DNA of 64,000 bases from Paraburkholderia sejongensis (GCF_020880815.1 NZ_JAJITD010000002.1:372001-436000), one strand, 5' to 3'. Positions 29,202-40,155 are shown, counted from the stretch's first letter. Numbers and translations are program-made. The notes: generated by a model from the sequence alone, not told the origin.

Positions 29202-29615
29202 TCAGTGACAGTGGCCGTGCGCCGCCGCGGCGGGCGCCATCGGCGTATCGCGGTCGAGGCCGGCCGCCGCCAGCTTCGCAAGATATGCGCGCCACAGCTC
29301 GTCCTGGCGCACCGCCATGTCGTGCAGCAGGTCCCACGAATAGATGCCGGTCGAATGGCCGTCGGAGAACGTCGGCTGCAGCGCGTAATTGCCGACGCCT
29401 TCGATCATCGTGATCGTCACCTCGCGCTTGCCGGTCTGCAGCGTTTCCTGGCCGGGCCCGTGGCCCTGCACTTCCGCCGACGGCGAATACACGCGCAGCA
29501 GTTCGAACGGCACGCGATACGCTTCGCCGTTTGCGTACTGCAATTCGAGCACACGCGACTTCGAATGCACGACCACGCCGGTCGGCACCGGCGTCTCGGG
29601 GGTCAATCCGCTCAT
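29202..29615 (-). CDS. DUF971 (GBBH-like N-terminal domain) protein
   Basis: The 137-residue protein consists mainly of the domain found at the N-terminus of gamma-butyrobetaine hydroxylase, here without a catalytic part. Visible segments are [39 protein letters not shown] and SWDLLHDMA. The C-terminal tail ends HGHCH, which could bind metal. Such proteins often sit beside ubiE in betaproteobacteria. Function unknown. It precedes ubiE by 70 bp on the same strand. Confidence 0.8.
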   Translation of the reverse strand: MSGLTPETPVPTGVVVHSKSRVLELQYANGEAYRVPFELLRVYSPSAEVQGHGPGQETLQTGKREVTITMIEGVGNYALQPTFSDGHSTGIYSWDLLHDMAVRQDELWRAYLAKLAAAGLDRDTPMAPAAAAHGHCH

Positions 29616-29700
29616 GTTGGCCTCTAATAGATAACGGCGCTCGCCGGGCTCACCGCGCCATCAGCGGCGAACCCGGCGAACTGCCCCGGCGCAGGGACGT

Positions 29701-30129
29701 TCAGCCCAGCGCCTGTTCGATTTCCTGCCGCACCGCCTCGCGCAGCAGCGTGGCTTGCGCACGGCGCGCCGACAGCATCGCTTCGGACACCGTGCGCTGG
29801 CGCGGCGCCCAGATCGGCAGGGGGAAATGCGCGTCGTTCGAATAACGCGGAATCACGTGCCAGTGCACATGCGGCACCTGGTTGCCAAGGCTCGCCAGGT
29901 TGACCTTCGCCGGTTGCATCACGCGCCGCAGAGCGCGCTCGACCGCGTACACCGCGTGCATCACGCGATCGCGCTCGCCACCGGAAAGATCCGAAAACTC
30001 CGCGACATGCGCATTCCAGATGACCCGGCAAAAGCCCGGGTAATCGGGTTCGTCGGCGAGGACGACCCGCAGCGAGTCGTCCTGCCACAGCACATCGCCG
30101 CCGTCTTCACGGCAAAAAACGCAGTCCAT
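29701..30129 (-). CDS. HIT-family nucleotide hydrolase/transferase
   Basis: The 142-residue protein has an N-terminal CVFC pair and the histidine triad HVHWHVIPR at about residues 96-104, whose middle His is the nucleophile. It belongs to the diadenosine tetraphosphate/AMP-lysine hydrolase superfamily. Substrate unknown. ATG 30129 (MDCVFC) is chosen over an upstream start. It lies 34 bp after the DUF3683 gene and 85 bp before DUF971, so a shared transcript is likely. Confidence 0.85.
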   Translation of the reverse strand: MDCVFCREDGGDVLWQDDSLRVVLADEPDYPGFCRVIWNAHVAEFSDLSGGERDRVMHAVYAVERALRRVMQPAKVNLASLGNQVPHVHWHVIPRYSNDAHFPLPIWAPRQRTVSEAMLSARRAQATLLREAVRQEIEQALG

Positions 30130-30163
30130 CGTCGTCCTCAGCAAAGAATCGTCGGTCGTGCCA

Positions 30164-33100
30164 TTAAACCAGCACGCGCTCGATTCCGCCATTGTTCGCC
30201 CGTTGAACGTAGTCCGCCATCCAGTTCTCGCCGAGCACGTGACGTGCCATCTCGACCACGATGTAATCCGCCTCGGTGCCGGCGTCCTCGTTGTAGCGCG
30301 ACAGCCCTTGCAGGCACGACGGGCAGCTGGTCAGGATCTTCACGTCGGTCGCCCCGTTCGGCTGCGGACCGTCGCCGGCCTTCAGCACCGAACCGTTCGG
30401 CGCGCCGGCGGCGCCCGCCGATGCATTGGCGGGATTGATCGCATTCGCGCCCGCTTCGGCGACCAGCGGAATACCGCGCAGCTTCGCGGCACCCTTGCGG
30501 ATTTCCTCTTCCTTGCGGAAGCGCACCTGGGTCGACACGTCCGGACGCGTCACCGCGAGCGTGCCCGATTCGCCGCAGCAGCGATCGTTCTTCTCGATCT
30601 TGTAACCGTCGTTCTCCGAGCCCATCAACTGATTGACCAGCTTGACCGGGTCAATCGTCTTGATCGGCGAGTGGCACGGGTCGTGGTACATGTAGCGCAC
30701 GCCGTTCACGCCGTCGAGCTTGATGCCTTTCTCGAGCAGGTACTCGTGAATGTCGACGATCCGGCAGCCCGGGAAAATCTTCTCGAATTCATAACCGGCG
30801 AGCTGGTCGTAGCAGGTCCCGCACGACACCACCACCGTCTTGATGTCCAGATAGTTCAGCGTATTCGCGACGCGGTGGAACAGCACGCGGTTATCGGTGA
30901 CGATCTGCTCGGCCTTGTCGAACTGGCCCGAGCCGCGCTGCGGATAACCGCAGCACAGGTAGCCAGGCGGCAACACCGTCTGCACGCCCGCCTCCCACAG
31001 CATCGCCTGAGTCGCCAGACCGACCTGCGAGAACAGCCGCTCGGAGCCGCAGCCCGGGAAGTAGAACACCGCTTCGGTATCCGAAGTGGTGGTCTTCGGA
31101 TTGCGAATGATCGGGACGATCTTGTTGTCCTCGATGTCGAGCAGCGCGCGCGCGGTCTTCTTCGGCAAATTGCCCGGCATCTTCTTGTTCATGAAGTGGA
31201 TCACCTGCTGGGTGATCGCCGGCTTGCCGACCGTTGCCGGCGGATGCGCGGTCTGCTTCTTCGCGAACTTCTTCAGCACCTCGTTGCCGAGCCGCTGCGC
31301 CTTGTAACCGACGCCCATCATCGCGGTGCGCGCGAGATTGATGGTCTGCGGATTGGTCGCGTTCAGGAAGAACATGCCGGCCGCGTTGCCCGGATTGAAC
31401 TTCTTCTTGCCCATCTTGCGCAGCAGGTTGCGCATGTTCATCGTCACGTCGCCGAAGTCGATCTTCACCGGGCACGGCGTCACGCACTTGTGGCAGACCG
31501 TGCAGTGATCGGCGACATCGTTGAATTCGTCCCAGTGCTTGATCGACACGCCGCGGCGGGTCTGCTCCTCGTACAGGAACGCCTCGACCAGCAGCGAGGT
31601 GGCGAGAATCTTGTTGCGCGGGCTGTACAGCAGGTTCGCGCGCGGCACGTGGGTCGCGCACACCGGCTTGCACTTGCCGCAGCGCAGGCAGTCCTTGATC
31701 GACTCGGAAATCGCGCCGATGTCGGACTGCTGCATGATCAGCGATTCGTAGCCCATCAGCCCGAAGCTCGGCGTGTACGCGTTGCGCAGGTCCGCGCCTT
31801 CGAGCAGCTTGCCCGCGTTGAAGCGGCCGTGCGGATCGACGCGCTGCTTGTACGCGCGGAATTCGCCGATTTCGTCGTCGGTCAGGAATTCGAGCTTCGT
31901 AATGCCGATGCCGTGTTCGCCGGAGATCACGCCGTCGAGCGAACGCGCGAGCTTCATGATGCGCGCGACCGCGACGTGCGCGTCCTGCAGCATCTCGTAG
32001 TTGTCGGAGTTGACGGGCAGGTTCGTGTGCACGTTGCCGTCGCCGGCGTGCATATGCAGCGCGACGAACACGCGGCCGCGCAGCACCCGCTTGTGGATCG
32101 CCTGGGCTTCGTCGAGGATCGGCTTGAATTCACCGCCGTTGAAAATCTGCCGCAGTTCGGCGCGGATTTCCTGCTTCCACGACACGCGGATCGTGCGGTC
32201 CTGCGCGAGATGGAAGACGGTCGCGTCCGGCTGTGCATCGACGCGGTCGGCGAACTTCTCGGCGAACGCTTCGTAGCCGAGACCAACGAGGTAGTGCTGC
32301 GCCTCGCGCAGCGACAGATCGAGCTTGTCGCGCACGAACTCCCAGCGGGTGCGCACCCGCGCGAGCAGATCGAGCGCCTGTTGCACACGGTCTTCGAGCA
32401 GTTCGGCGCTGGGGATTTCGTTCGCGTCGTCGGACTTGCCGAGCGGCAGCTTGCCGGCCTTGAAGAATGCTTCGAGCGCGTCGACCAGTTGCAGCTTGTT
32501 CTTCAGCGACAGCTCGATATTGATGCGCTCGATCCCGTCGGTGTACTCGCCCATCCGGTCGAGCGGAATCACCACGTCTTCGTTGATCTTGAACGCGTTG
32601 GTGTGCTTGGCGATCGCGGCGGTGCGGCTGCGGTCGAGCCAGAAGCGCTTGCGCGCCTCGGCGCTGACCGCGACGAAGCCTTCGCCGCTCTTGCCGTTGG
32701 CCATCCGCACGACTTCCGAGGTAGCCTGCGCGACCGCGTCCGCGTCGTCGCCGACGATATCGCCGATCAGCACCATCTTCGGAAACGCGTTGCGCTTGCT
32801 CTTGGTCGCATAGCCGACCGCGCGCAGATAGCGCTCGTCGAGGTGTTCGAGACCGGCGAGAATCGCGCCGCCCTGGCGCGACGTTTCGAACAGGTAGTCC
32901 TTGATTTCGACGATGCTCGGAATCGCCTCGCGCGCCTGGCCGAAGAACTCGAGGCAGACGGTACGCGTATGCGCGGGCATCTTGTGCAGAATCCAGCGCG
33001 CCGACGTAATCAGACCGTCGCAGCCTTCCTTCTGCACGCCCGGCAGGCCGGCGAGGAATTTATCCGTGACGTCCTTGCCGAGGCCTTCCTTGCGGAACAC

Positions 33101-34258
33101 ACGCCCCTTGATGTCGAGCGCTTCGCTGCGCAGCAGCTTCTCGCCCGGCGCATAGTTGCCGTCGAACCACTTCAGCTCGAAACGCGCGACTTCGATGTCG
33201 TGAATCTTGCCCAGGTTGTGATCGAGACGCGTGACTTCGAGCCAGTTCCCTTCCGGGTCGACCATCCGCCACCATGCGAGGTTGTCCAGCGCGGTGCCCC
33301 ACAGCACTGCCTTCTTGCCGCCCGCGTTCATCGCGACGTTGCCGCCGACGCAGGACGCATCGAGCGAAGTCGGGTCGACCGCGAACACGAAGCCGGCCTG
33401 CTCGGCCGCCTCGGTCACGCGCCGCGTCACGACGCCCGCGCCGGAGAAGATCGTCGCAACCTTGCGATCGACGCCCGGCAGCTCGGTCATCTCGACCGGG
33501 CCGAGCTGTTCGAGCTTCTCGGTGTTGATCACGGCCGAGAACGGCGTCAGCGGCACCGCGCCGCCCGTGTAGCCCGTGCCGCCGCCGCGCGGAATCACGG
33601 TCAGGCCGAGCTCGAAGCAGGCCTTGATCATGCCGGCGATCTCCTGCTCGGAGTCGGGCGTCAGCACGACGAACGGATATTCGACGCGCCAGTCGGTCGC
33701 GTCGGTCACATGCGCGACCCGCGACAGCCCGTCGAACTTGATGTTGTCTTTTTGCGTGACCTTGCCGAGCACGCGGGTCGCGCGGCGGCGCAGGTCGTAG
33801 GTCTGCTGGAATTCCTTGCCGAATTCTTCGACGGCGCGGCGCGCGGCCTGCACGAGCTTCTCGACCCGGGCGGCGCGCTCGATGCCGGCTTCGTCGCCGT
33901 GTTCGCTCAGATCGGCGCGGCGGCGCTTCTCGATTTCCGCGAGGCGGTGATGGAGCGCCTCGATCAGCATCGCGCGGCGCTTCGGATTGTCGAGCAGATC
34001 GTCCTGCAGATATGGGTTGCGGCGCACTACCCAGATATCGCCGAGCACTTCGTACAACATCCGCGCCGAGCGGCCGGTGCGGCGTTCGGCGCGCAGTTCG
34101 GCGAGCGCGTCCCAGGCGTCGTTGCCCAGCAGGCGGATGACGATTTCGCGATCGGAGAACGACGTGTAGTTATAGGGAATTTCGCGCAGGCGCGCTTCGG
34201 GATCGGCGGCCACCGCAGCGGCGGCGCCGTGCGGATCGAAAACTTGAGGTGCGTTCAT
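30164..34258 (-). CDS. DUF3683 FAD-linked oxidase / Fe-S / CCG-domain fusion (D-2-hydroxyacid dehydrogenase type)
   Basis: A 1364-residue soluble protein. Order: DUF3683-type N-terminal region (about 1-200); FAD-binding PCMH domain with [17 protein letters not shown] and [16 protein letters not shown]-oxidase C-terminal domain with GEHGIGITK. Then come two ferredoxin-type clusters, [11 protein letters not shown] and [14 protein letters not shown], and two Cys-rich CCG domains ([38 protein letters not shown]). This equals the Dld/GlcD, GlcF-like subunits of a lactate/glycolate/2-hydroxyglutarate oxidoreductase in one chain. Substrate unknown; electrons probably go to the quinone pool or ETF. 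It is divergent from ilvA across 569 bp. Confidence 0.9.
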   Translation of the reverse strand: MNAPQVFDPHGAAAAVAADPEARLREIPYNYTSFSDREIVIRLLGNDAWDALAELRAERRTGRSARMLYEVLGDIWVVRRNPYLQDDLLDNPKRRAMLIEALHHRLAEIEKRRRADLSEHGDEAGIERAARVEKLVQAARRAVEEFGKEFQQTYDLRRRATRVLGKVTQKDNIKFDGLSRVAHVTDATDWRVEYPFVVLTPDSEQEIAGMIKACFELGLTVIPRGGGTGYTGGAVPLTPFSAVINTEKLEQLGPVEMTELPGVDRKVATIFSGAGVVTRRVTEAAEQAGFVFAVDPTSLDASCVGGNVAMNAGGKKAVLWGTALDNLAWWRMVDPEGNWLEVTRLDHNLGKIHDIEVARFELKWFDGNYAPGEKLLRSEALDIKGRVFRKEGLGKDVTDKFLAGLPGVQKEGCDGLITSARWILHKMPAHTRTVCLEFFGQAREAIPSIVEIKDYLFETSRQGGAILAGLEHLDERYLRAVGYATKSKRNAFPKMVLIGDIVGDDADAVAQATSEVVRMANGKSGEGFVAVSAEARKRFWLDRSRTAAIAKHTNAFKINEDVVIPLDRMGEYTDGIERINIELSLKNKLQLVDALEAFFKAGKLPLGKSDDANEIPSAELLEDRVQQALDLLARVRTRWEFVRDKLDLSLREAQHYLVGLGYEAFAEKFADRVDAQPDATVFHLAQDRTIRVSWKQEIRAELRQIFNGGEFKPILDEAQAIHKRVLRGRVFVALHMHAGDGNVHTNLPVNSDNYEMLQDAHVAVARIMKLARSLDGVISGEHGIGITKLEFLTDDEIGEFRAYKQRVDPHGRFNAGKLLEGADLRNAYTPSFGLMGYESLIMQQSDIGAISESIKDCLRCGKCKPVCATHVPRANLLYSPRNKILATSLLVEAFLYEEQTRRGVSIKHWDEFNDVADHCTVCHKCVTPCPVKIDFGDVTMNMRNLLRKMGKKKFNPGNAAGMFFLNATNPQTINLARTAMMGVGYKAQRLGNEVLKKFAKKQTAHPPATVGKPAITQQVIHFMNKKMPGNLPKKTARALLDIEDNKIVPIIRNPKTTTSDTEAVFYFPGCGSERLFSQVGLATQAMLWEAGVQTVLPPGYLCCGYPQRGSGQFDKAEQIVTDNRVLFHRVANTLNYLDIKTVVVSCGTCYDQLAGYEFEKIFPGCRIVDIHEYLLEKGIKLDGVNGVRYMYHDPCHSPIKTIDPVKLVNQLMGSENDGYKIEKNDRCCGESGTLAVTRPDVSTQVRFRKEEEIRKGAAKLRGIPLVAEAGANAINPANASAGAAGAPNGSVLKAGDGPQPNGATDVKILTSCPSCLQGLSRYNEDAGTEADYIVVEMARHVLGENWMADYVQRANNGGIERVLV

Positions 34259-34827
34259 GTTTGGACGACTCGGTAGGTCAGCCGGGCGCTCTCATCGCGA
34301 GGCGTCGGCCGACAATGCGCGTGGGGCGCAATGCTTGAAATCTTCTAGGGCTTGCAAGGAAGCGAGCACGGCCGGCGGTCTACCCACGCCGGTCGCTTCG
34401 CGGCACTCAGAGGCAGCTACACGATCGTGCATGACGGACATGACGCTCCGCCGCGGGACACGATTCGCGCGGGACGGGCATCAAGTGGGCGCTCCGGGGC
34501 TGCCAGTGCATCTTCCGATCCTTATTCCAAAACGAAATTCTACCGCATGATGCCGCCGGGCGTTGCGGGCGGAAATCGGGCAGCGGCGGGGGTTCGGGCG
34601 TTTTCGGGACGAATCGGGGGGCGCGCCGGGCGGTAGATCGAGCCGGTTTTGGCTCGCGATTGGCTGACCGCCCGGACGGTTGACATGGCTGCGCCAGCAT
34701 ACGCGACGGTGCCCCGCCGCAATGGGCTCGCCGACGCTAGCGAGGAACACGCGGAAAGGCCGGCGCGAACACCGTTGGCGCTATCATTGGCGCTTTCCCG
34801 TCTCACACAGCGCCCCGCGCCACCCGT
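34259..34827. other. Intergenic region between DUF3683 and ilvA genes
   Basis: These 569 bp hold no credible gene; the frames present are short and composition-driven. The region contains a nested stem-loop at 34626-34675, a TTGACA at 34680-34685 without a good -10 partner, and two direct TTGGCGCT copies at 34774-34793, 35 bp before the ilvA start. Confidence 0.5.
34626..34675 (+). other. Nested 50-nt stem-loop upstream of ilvA
   Basis: A perfect 9-bp outer stem, CCGGGCGGT (34626-34634) with ACCGCCCGG (34667-34675), encloses an inner perfect CGAGCC / GGCTCG stem with a GGTTTT loop (34639-34656). No T-run follows. It lies about 150 bp before the ilvA start; if transcribed it would be a structured leader, otherwise a DNA cruciform or protein site. 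Confidence 0.5.
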
Positions 34828-36351
34828 ATGGCCTCCCACGACTACCTGAAAAAGACCCTGACCGCCCGCGTCTACGACGTCGCGCGCGAGACCGAACTCG
34901 AACGCGCGCCGAATCTGTCCGCGCGGCTGCATAACCCGGTGTATCTGAAGCGCGAGGACAACCAGCCGGTGTTCTCGTTCAAGCTGCGCGGCGCGTACAA
35001 CAAGATGGCGCATATTCCGGCCGATGCGCTCGCGCGCGGCGTGATCACCGCATCGGCGGGCAATCATGCGCAGGGTGTCGCGTTGTCGGCGGCGCGGATG
35101 GGCGTGAAGGCGATCATCGTCGTGCCGGTGACGACGCCCCAGGTGAAGGTCGATGCGATCCGCACGCATGGCGGCCCGACCGTCGAGGTCGTGCAGCACG
35201 GCGAGTCGTATAGCGATGCGTACACGAACGCGGTCAAGTTGCAGGAAGAGCGCGGGCTGACCTTCGTGCACCCGTTCGACGATCCGTATGTGATCGCCGG
35301 TCAGGGCACGGTCGCGATGGAAATCCTCAGTCAGCATCAGGGGCCGATTCACGCGATCTTCGTGCCGATCGGCGGCGGCGGACTGGCGGCCGGCGTGGCC
35401 GCGTACGTGAAGTCCGTGCGTCCGGAGATCAAGGTGATCGGCGTGCAGACCGACGATTCGTGCGCGATGGCCGCATCGCTGAAAGCCGGCGAGCGCGTGA
35501 CGCTGAACGAAGTGGGCCTGTTCTCCGACGGCACGGCAGTAAAGCTGGTCGGCGAGGAAACCTTCCGCCTGTGCAGCGAATACCTCGACGACGTGCTGCT
35601 CGTGAATACCGATGCTCTGTGCGCGGCAATCAAGGACGTGTTCCAGGACACCCGCAGCGTGCTCGAACCGGCGGGTTCTTTGGCCGTGGCCGGTCTGAAG
35701 CAGTACGCGGAGCGCGAGGGCATCGAGAACCAGACGTTGATCGCGATCACGTCGGGCGCGAACATGAACTTCGACCGGATGCGTTTCGTCGCCGAACGCG
35801 CGGAAGTCGGCGAAGCACGCGAAGCGGTCTTCGCAGTGACGATCCCGGAAGAGCGCGGCAGCTTCAAACGCTTCTGCGAACTGGTCGGCACGCGCAGTGT
35901 GACCGAGTTCAACTACCGGATCGCCGATGCCAATTGCGCACACATCTTCGTCGGCGTGCAGATCCGCAATCGCAGCGAGTCCGCGCAGATTGCCGGCGCG
36001 TTCGAAGCGCACGGCTTCCCGACCGTCGATCTGACCTTCGACGAACTGTCGAAGCAGCACATCCGCTACATGGTCGGCGGCCGCTCGCCACTCGCGCACG
36101 ACGAGCGTCTGTTCCGCTTCGAGTTTCCGGAACGGCCGGGCGCGTTGATGAAGTTCCTGTCGTCGATGGCGCCGAACTGGAATATCAGCCTGTTCCACTA
36201 CCGCAACCAGGGCGCGGATTACAGCTCGATTCTGGTCGGTATTCAGGTGCCCGAAAGCGAGAACGCGCAGTTCGACCGCTTCCTCGCGACGCTCGGTTAT
36301 CCGAACTGGGAAGAGACCAAAAATCCGGTCTACCGGTTGTTTCTTGGCTGA
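34828..36351 (+). CDS. ilvA: Threonine ammonia-lyase, biosynthetic (IlvA)
   Basis: IlvA makes 2-oxobutanoate from threonine, the first step of isoleucine synthesis. The 507-residue protein has the PLP lysine in FSFKLRGAYNKM near residue 53, the NHAQGVALSA phosphate/substrate loop and the glycine-rich IGGGGLAAGVAAY. Two C-terminal ACT-like domains (VTIPEERGSFKRFCELVG and FEFPERPGALMKFL) provide isoleucine/valine control. This is the full biosynthetic length, not the short catabolic form. There is no clear ribosome-binding site. It is followed by a nucleotidase gene 25 bp downstream. Confidence 0.94.
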   Translation: MASHDYLKKTLTARVYDVARETELERAPNLSARLHNPVYLKREDNQPVFSFKLRGAYNKMAHIPADALARGVITASAGNHAQGVALSAARMGVKAIIVVPVTTPQVKVDAIRTHGGPTVEVVQHGESYSDAYTNAVKLQEERGLTFVHPFDDPYVIAGQGTVAMEILSQHQGPIHAIFVPIGGGGLAAGVAAYVKSVRPEIKVIGVQTDDSCAMAASLKAGERVTLNEVGLFSDGTAVKLVGEETFRLCSEYLDDVLLVNTDALCAAIKDVFQDTRSVLEPAGSLAVAGLKQYAEREGIENQTLIAITSGANMNFDRMRFVAERAEVGEAREAVFAVTIPEERGSFKRFCELVGTRSVTEFNYRIADANCAHIFVGVQIRNRSESAQIAGAFEAHGFPTVDLTFDELSKQHIRYMVGGRSPLAHDERLFRFEFPERPGALMKFLSSMAPNWNISLFHYRNQGADYSSILVGIQVPESENAQFDRFLATLGYPNWEETKNPVYRLFLG

Positions 36352-36376
36352 TTTATTCGGACACCGGAACGTATCG

Positions 36377-37279
36377 ATGCCGATATCACTCGCCGACAAA
36401 CTGGTCGTCGCGATCTCGTCGCGCGCGCTGTTCGACTTCGAAGAGGAGAACCGCGTGTACGAGGCCGGCGACCTGCGCGCGTACGAGGCGCTGCAACGCG
36501 AGCGCCTGCACGTGCCCGCCAAGCCGGGCGTCGCGTTTCCGCTGATCCGCAAGCTGCTCGCGCTGAACACCGGCGGCCATCGCGTTGAAGTGGTGATCCT
36601 GTCGCGCAGCGATCCGATCAGCGGTCTGCGCGCGTTTCATTCGTGCCGCGAACACGGCCTCGCGGTCGAGCGCGGCGTGTTCACGCGCGGCCGCCCGCCG
36701 TTCGGTTATCTGAAGCCGCTCAATGCGTCGTTGTTTCTGTCCGCGAATCAGCAGGACGTGCGCGATGCGCTTGCCGCCGGTTTTCCGGCCGCGCGCGTAT
36801 TGCCGGAATCGGCGAAAATGGCGGGCAAGTACCCGGACGAAATCCGCATTGCGTTCGACGGCGACGCGGTATTGTTTTCCGACGAAGCGGAGCGGATCTT
36901 CCAGAACGACGGCCTGCGTGCATTCGTCAGTCACGAGATCGACAACAAGCACCTGCCGCTCGCGGACGGCCCGCTCAAGCCGCTGCTCGAAGCGCTGCAT
37001 CGTCTGCAGAAACTCGCGGACAGCGCCGCGCAAATGCGGATTCGCACGGCTCTCGTTACCGCCCGCTCGGCGCCCGCGCATGAGCGCGCGATCCGCACCC
37101 TGATGGCCTGGAACATCGAAATCGACGAAGCGATGTTCCTCGGCGGCCTCGACAAAAGCGCGTTCCTGCGCGAGTTCGAGCCGGACTTTTTCTTCGACGA
37201 CCAGCTTGGCCACTGCGAATCGGCCCGCGTCGTAACGGCGACCGGGCACGTGCTGAGTGGCATCGTGAATGCATCATGA
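36377..37279 (+). CDS. 5'-nucleotidase (cytosolic 5'-nucleotidase family)
   Basis: The 300-residue protein is the family annotated as 5'-nucleotidase in betaproteobacteria, acting on nucleoside monophosphates. Visible stretches are [20 protein letters not shown] (a DxxxS/T-like variant of a HAD motif), [29 protein letters not shown] and [14 protein letters not shown] followed by FFFDDQ. The IAFDGDAVL and FFDDQ motifs supply the acidic residues expected of a HAD phosphatase. ATG 36377 is chosen over a TTG at 36344. Its stop overlaps the queF start by ATGA, so the two are translationally coupled. Confidence 0.8.
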   Translation: MPISLADKLVVAISSRALFDFEEENRVYEAGDLRAYEALQRERLHVPAKPGVAFPLIRKLLALNTGGHRVEVVILSRSDPISGLRAFHSCREHGLAVERGVFTRGRPPFGYLKPLNASLFLSANQQDVRDALAAGFPAARVLPESAKMAGKYPDEIRIAFDGDAVLFSDEAERIFQNDGLRAFVSHEIDNKHLPLADGPLKPLLEALHRLQKLADSAAQMRIRTALVTARSAPAHERAIRTLMAWNIEIDEAMFLGGLDKSAFLREFEPDFFFDDQLGHCESARVVTATGHVLSGIVNAS

Positions 37280-38100
37280 CACCCGAACAATCCCCGCTGG
37301 GTAAGTCCTCGACTTACACCGAACAATATGACCCGACGCTGCTGTTCCCGATCGCCCGCAGCAACGCGCGCGAGGCGATCGGCATCGGCGCGCGCCTGCC
37401 GTTTTTCGGCACCGACATCTGGAACGCGTACGAACTGTCGTGGCTGAACACGCGCGGCAAGCCGCAGATCGCGGTCGCGACCTTCTTCGTGCCGGCCGAT
37501 TCGCCGAACATCGTCGAGTCGAAGTCGTTCAAGCTGTATCTCGGCTCGTTCGCGCAAACCGCGTTCGAGTCGGTCGAAAATGTGCGCGACACGATCAAGC
37601 GCGACGTGTCCGCGTCGTGCGGCGCGACCGTGTCGGTGCATCTGGCCACCCCGCATGAATTCGCCAAACTGAAGATGGAAGAATTCGACGGTCTGTCGCT
37701 CGACCGGCTCGAACTCGATGCGCACATCTATCAGCCGGACGCGTCGCTGCTGAGCGCCGCGCACGACGAAGCGCCGGTCGAGGAAACGCTGTTCTCGAAC
37801 CTGCTGAAGTCGAACTGCCCGGTGACCGGCCAGCCCGACTGGGGCAGCGTGCAGATTCATTACGCGGGTCCGCAGATCGATCAGGCGAGCCTGTTGCGCT
37901 ACATCATCTCGTACCGCAATCACACCGGCTTTCACGAGCAATGCGTCGAGCGGATCTTCGTCGACATCATGAAGATGTGCAAACCGTTGAAGCTCGCGGT
38001 GTACGCGCGCTACACGCGGCGCGGCGGGCTCGATATCAATCCGTTCCGCACCAATTACAACTCGCCGATGCCGGACAATCTGCGGCTCGCGCGGCAGTGA
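37276..38100 (+). CDS. queF: QueF, NADPH-dependent 7-cyano-7-deazaguanine reductase (long form)
   Basis: QueF reduces preQ0 to preQ1 in queuosine tRNA modification. The 274-residue protein is the two-domain YqcD/type II form. The substrate motif is [17 protein letters not shown], the catalytic Cys and Asp lie in [11 protein letters not shown], and the C-domain has [15 protein letters not shown] and [13 protein letters not shown]. The start overlaps the nucleotidase stop by four bases. A strong terminator follows 41 bp after the stop. Confidence 0.94.
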   Translation: MTPEQSPLGKSSTYTEQYDPTLLFPIARSNAREAIGIGARLPFFGTDIWNAYELSWLNTRGKPQIAVATFFVPADSPNIVESKSFKLYLGSFAQTAFESVENVRDTIKRDVSASCGATVSVHLATPHEFAKLKMEEFDGLSLDRLELDAHIYQPDASLLSAAHDEAPVEETLFSNLLKSNCPVTGQPDWGSVQIHYAGPQIDQASLLRYIISYRNHTGFHEQCVERIFVDIMKMCKPLKLAVYARYTRRGGLDINPFRTNYNSPMPDNLRLARQ

Positions 38101-38141
38101 GCGAGCGCGGCTGAACCGCGCGTACAGCCGCAAACGCAACA

Positions 38142-38176
38142 GGGGCGCCGGGGACCATCATGGTCCCCGGCGCCCC
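38142..38176. terminator. Strong GC-rich terminator hairpin after queF
   Basis: A 16-bp perfect stem, GGGGCGCCGGGGACCA with TGGTCCCCGGCGCCCC around a TCA loop, is followed on the plus strand by TGCCGTTTT. It separates queF from the convergent ridA-like gene. Confidence 0.8.
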
Positions 38177-38205
38177 TGCCGTTTTCTGCGTCTCAGCTAA
38201 GCCGC

Positions 38206-38592
38206 TCAGGCCGCCGGCTTCTTATACGCGACGCAGTCCACCTCGACCTTGCAGTCGATCACCATCGACGATACGACGCACGCGCGCGCCGGCGGGTTTT
38301 CGCCGAAGTACTCGCGAAACACCTTGTTGAACGACGCGAAGTCGCGCGGATCGTCGAGCCACACGCCGCAGCGCACCACGTGCTCGGCGCCGTAGCCGGC
38401 TTCCTTCAGGATCGCGAACACATTCTGGATCGCCTTGTGCGATTGCTCGACGATGCCGCCGTTGATCACTTCGCCGTTTTCCATCGGCGTCTGGCCCGAC
38501 ACGAACAGCCAGCCGTCCGCTTCGACCGCGCGCGCAAAGGGCATCACCTGACCGCCGGTACCCTTGCCGCCTTCCACCCCATATCGCTTCAT
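38206..38592 (-). CDS. RidA/YjgF-family enamine/imine deaminase
   Basis: RidA proteins hydrolyse reactive enamine/imine intermediates released by PLP enzymes. The 128-residue protein has WLFVSGQTPMENG, and NPPARACVVSSMVIDCKVEV containing the conserved substrate-binding Arg. ATG 38592 follows AAGGAG. It lies downstream of the D-aminoacylase and close to a PLP dehydratase-like gene, the kind of enzyme that generates 2-aminoacrylate or iminium products. A dedicated role in that pathway is inferred. Confidence 0.85.
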   Translation of the reverse strand: MKRYGVEGGKGTGGQVMPFARAVEADGWLFVSGQTPMENGEVINGGIVEQSHKAIQNVFAILKEAGYGAEHVVRCGVWLDDPRDFASFNKVFREYFGENPPARACVVSSMVIDCKVEVDCVAYKKPAA

Positions 38593-38670
38593 CGTCACAC
38601 TCCTTAAAAAGTCGGGCATCCGCGCGGCGCCGTCGCCGCGCGTGCCACCATCAATCGATTCGAGAAAAAA

Positions 38671-40152
38671 TCAGAACGCGTGCGGTGAGTCGGCCTTCGG
38701 CACCGCGCCGCGCGCGACGAAACGGCCGGCCCGTTCGCCGGTCACCGCGCCGTCGCGATACGTGAGCACGCCATTCACCCACACCGCATCGATGCCGGCC
38801 GCCGCCTGCTGCGGCTTGTCGAAGGTCGCGACGTCGAGCACCTTGGCCGGGTCGAACAGCACCAGATCCGCGTGATAGCCGACGTGCACCTCGCCGCGCT
38901 GCGCGAGCCCGAAGCGGCGCGCGGACAGGCTGGTCATCTTGCGGACCGCCTCTTCGAGCGGTAGCAGGCCGGCATCGCGCACGTAATGGCCGAGCACGCG
39001 CGGAAACGCACCCCACAGCCGCGGATGCGGCAGCGGATCGTTCGGCAGACCGTCGGAGCCGACCATCGTCGCCGGATGCGACAGGATGCGCCGCACGTCG
39101 TCTTCCGACATGTTGTGATAGACCGCGCCCGCCGGTTGCAGGCGCTTGCCGGCCTCCTGTTGCGACACGCCCCACTCGGCCGCGATCTCCTTGATCAGCT
39201 TGCCGGCCATTTCCGGATGCGGCTCCGACCACGTAATCGTGATGTCGATGTCGCCGGTCACCTGCTTCAGATCGAGCGTCGACGAACTGCGGTTGTACGG
39301 ATAGCAGTCGCAGCCGACCGGCTGCGAGCCGCGCGCGCCTTCGAGCGACTTCAGCACCTCGACGCTGCGCCCCCAGTTCGACGGCCCCGCGCACTTCAGA
39401 TGCGAGATCACGACCGGCACGCGCGCATGGCGGCCGACCTGGTACGCCTCGTCCATCGCGTCGAGAATCGCGTCGAACTCGGTGCGCATATGTGTGGTGT
39501 ACAGCGCGCCGGCGAGCGCGAGCGGCTCGGCGAGCGCCATCACCTCCTCGGTCGGCGCGGCGAACGCCGAGCCGTACGCGAGCCCCGAACTCAAGCCCAG
39601 CGCGCCGTGTTCGAGCGCTTCTTCGAGCTGCACGCGCATGCCGTCGATTTCCTGCGAAGTTGCCGCGCGGTCGAGCCGGTCCATCTGGTTGTTGCGCAGC
39701 GCGGTATGGCCGATCAGCGCGCCGACGTTGACCGCCGGGCGCGCGGCGTTGACCGCGTCCACATAGGCGGCGAAGGTCGGATATTGGAACGCGTCGCGCT
39801 CGCCGAGCAGGTTCATCGGATCGGGCGGATCGCCCTTCAGCGACACCGGCGACGCGCTGATCCCGCAATTGCCGACGATCACCGTGGTCACGCCCTGAGT
39901 GATCTTCGGCAACATCTGCGGCGAGCGGATCACGTGGGTGTCGTCGTGCGTGTGCACGTCGATGAAACCCGGCGCCAGCGCGCGCCCGTCGGCCTCGATC
40001 ACCTCTTCCGCAAGCCAGTTCGACAGATTGCCGATCGCGACGATGCGCCCGTCGCGGATCGCCACGTCGCGCTCGACCGGCGGCGCGCCGGTGCCGTCGT
40101 ACAGTTGCGCGCCGACGATCAGCGTATCGGCGGCTTCGGGATGCGAATGCAT
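38671..40152 (-). CDS. N-acyl-D-amino-acid deacylase (amidohydrolase family)
   Basis: This zinc amidohydrolase releases D-amino acids from N-acyl-D-amino acids. The 493-residue protein has the metal-binding GFIDVHTHDDTHV near residue 62, the conserved Cys in VIVGNCGIS, the ALGLSSGLAYG region, THMRTEFDAILDAM with a His, VISHLKCAG and MVGSDGLP with the catalytic Asp. The length is typical. It starts 3 bp after the RpiR regulator stop and precedes ridA by 78 bp, so all three form an operon. Confidence 0.88.
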   Translation of the reverse strand: MHSHPEAADTLIVGAQLYDGTGAPPVERDVAIRDGRIVAIGNLSNWLAEEVIEADGRALAPGFIDVHTHDDTHVIRSPQMLPKITQGVTTVIVGNCGISASPVSLKGDPPDPMNLLGERDAFQYPTFAAYVDAVNAARPAVNVGALIGHTALRNNQMDRLDRAATSQEIDGMRVQLEEALEHGALGLSSGLAYGSAFAAPTEEVMALAEPLALAGALYTTHMRTEFDAILDAMDEAYQVGRHARVPVVISHLKCAGPSNWGRSVEVLKSLEGARGSQPVGCDCYPYNRSSSTLDLKQVTGDIDITITWSEPHPEMAGKLIKEIAAEWGVSQQEAGKRLQPAGAVYHNMSEDDVRRILSHPATMVGSDGLPNDPLPHPRLWGAFPRVLGHYVRDAGLLPLEEAVRKMTSLSARRFGLAQRGEVHVGYHADLVLFDPAKVLDVATFDKPQQAAAGIDAVWVNGVLTYRDGAVTGERAGRFVARGAVPKADSPHAF

Positions 40153-40155
40153 GGT

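Noticed and set aside
30158..34276. Plus-strand open frame of about 1370 codons antisense to the DUF3683 gene
   Set aside because: The translation is His/Arg/Val-rich without domains. It mirrors the codon bias of the real gene on the other strand, a common high-GC artefact.
34680..34708. TTGACA as the ilvA -35 element
   Set aside because: No acceptable -10 occurs 16-18 bp downstream, so it is noted but not called a promoter.
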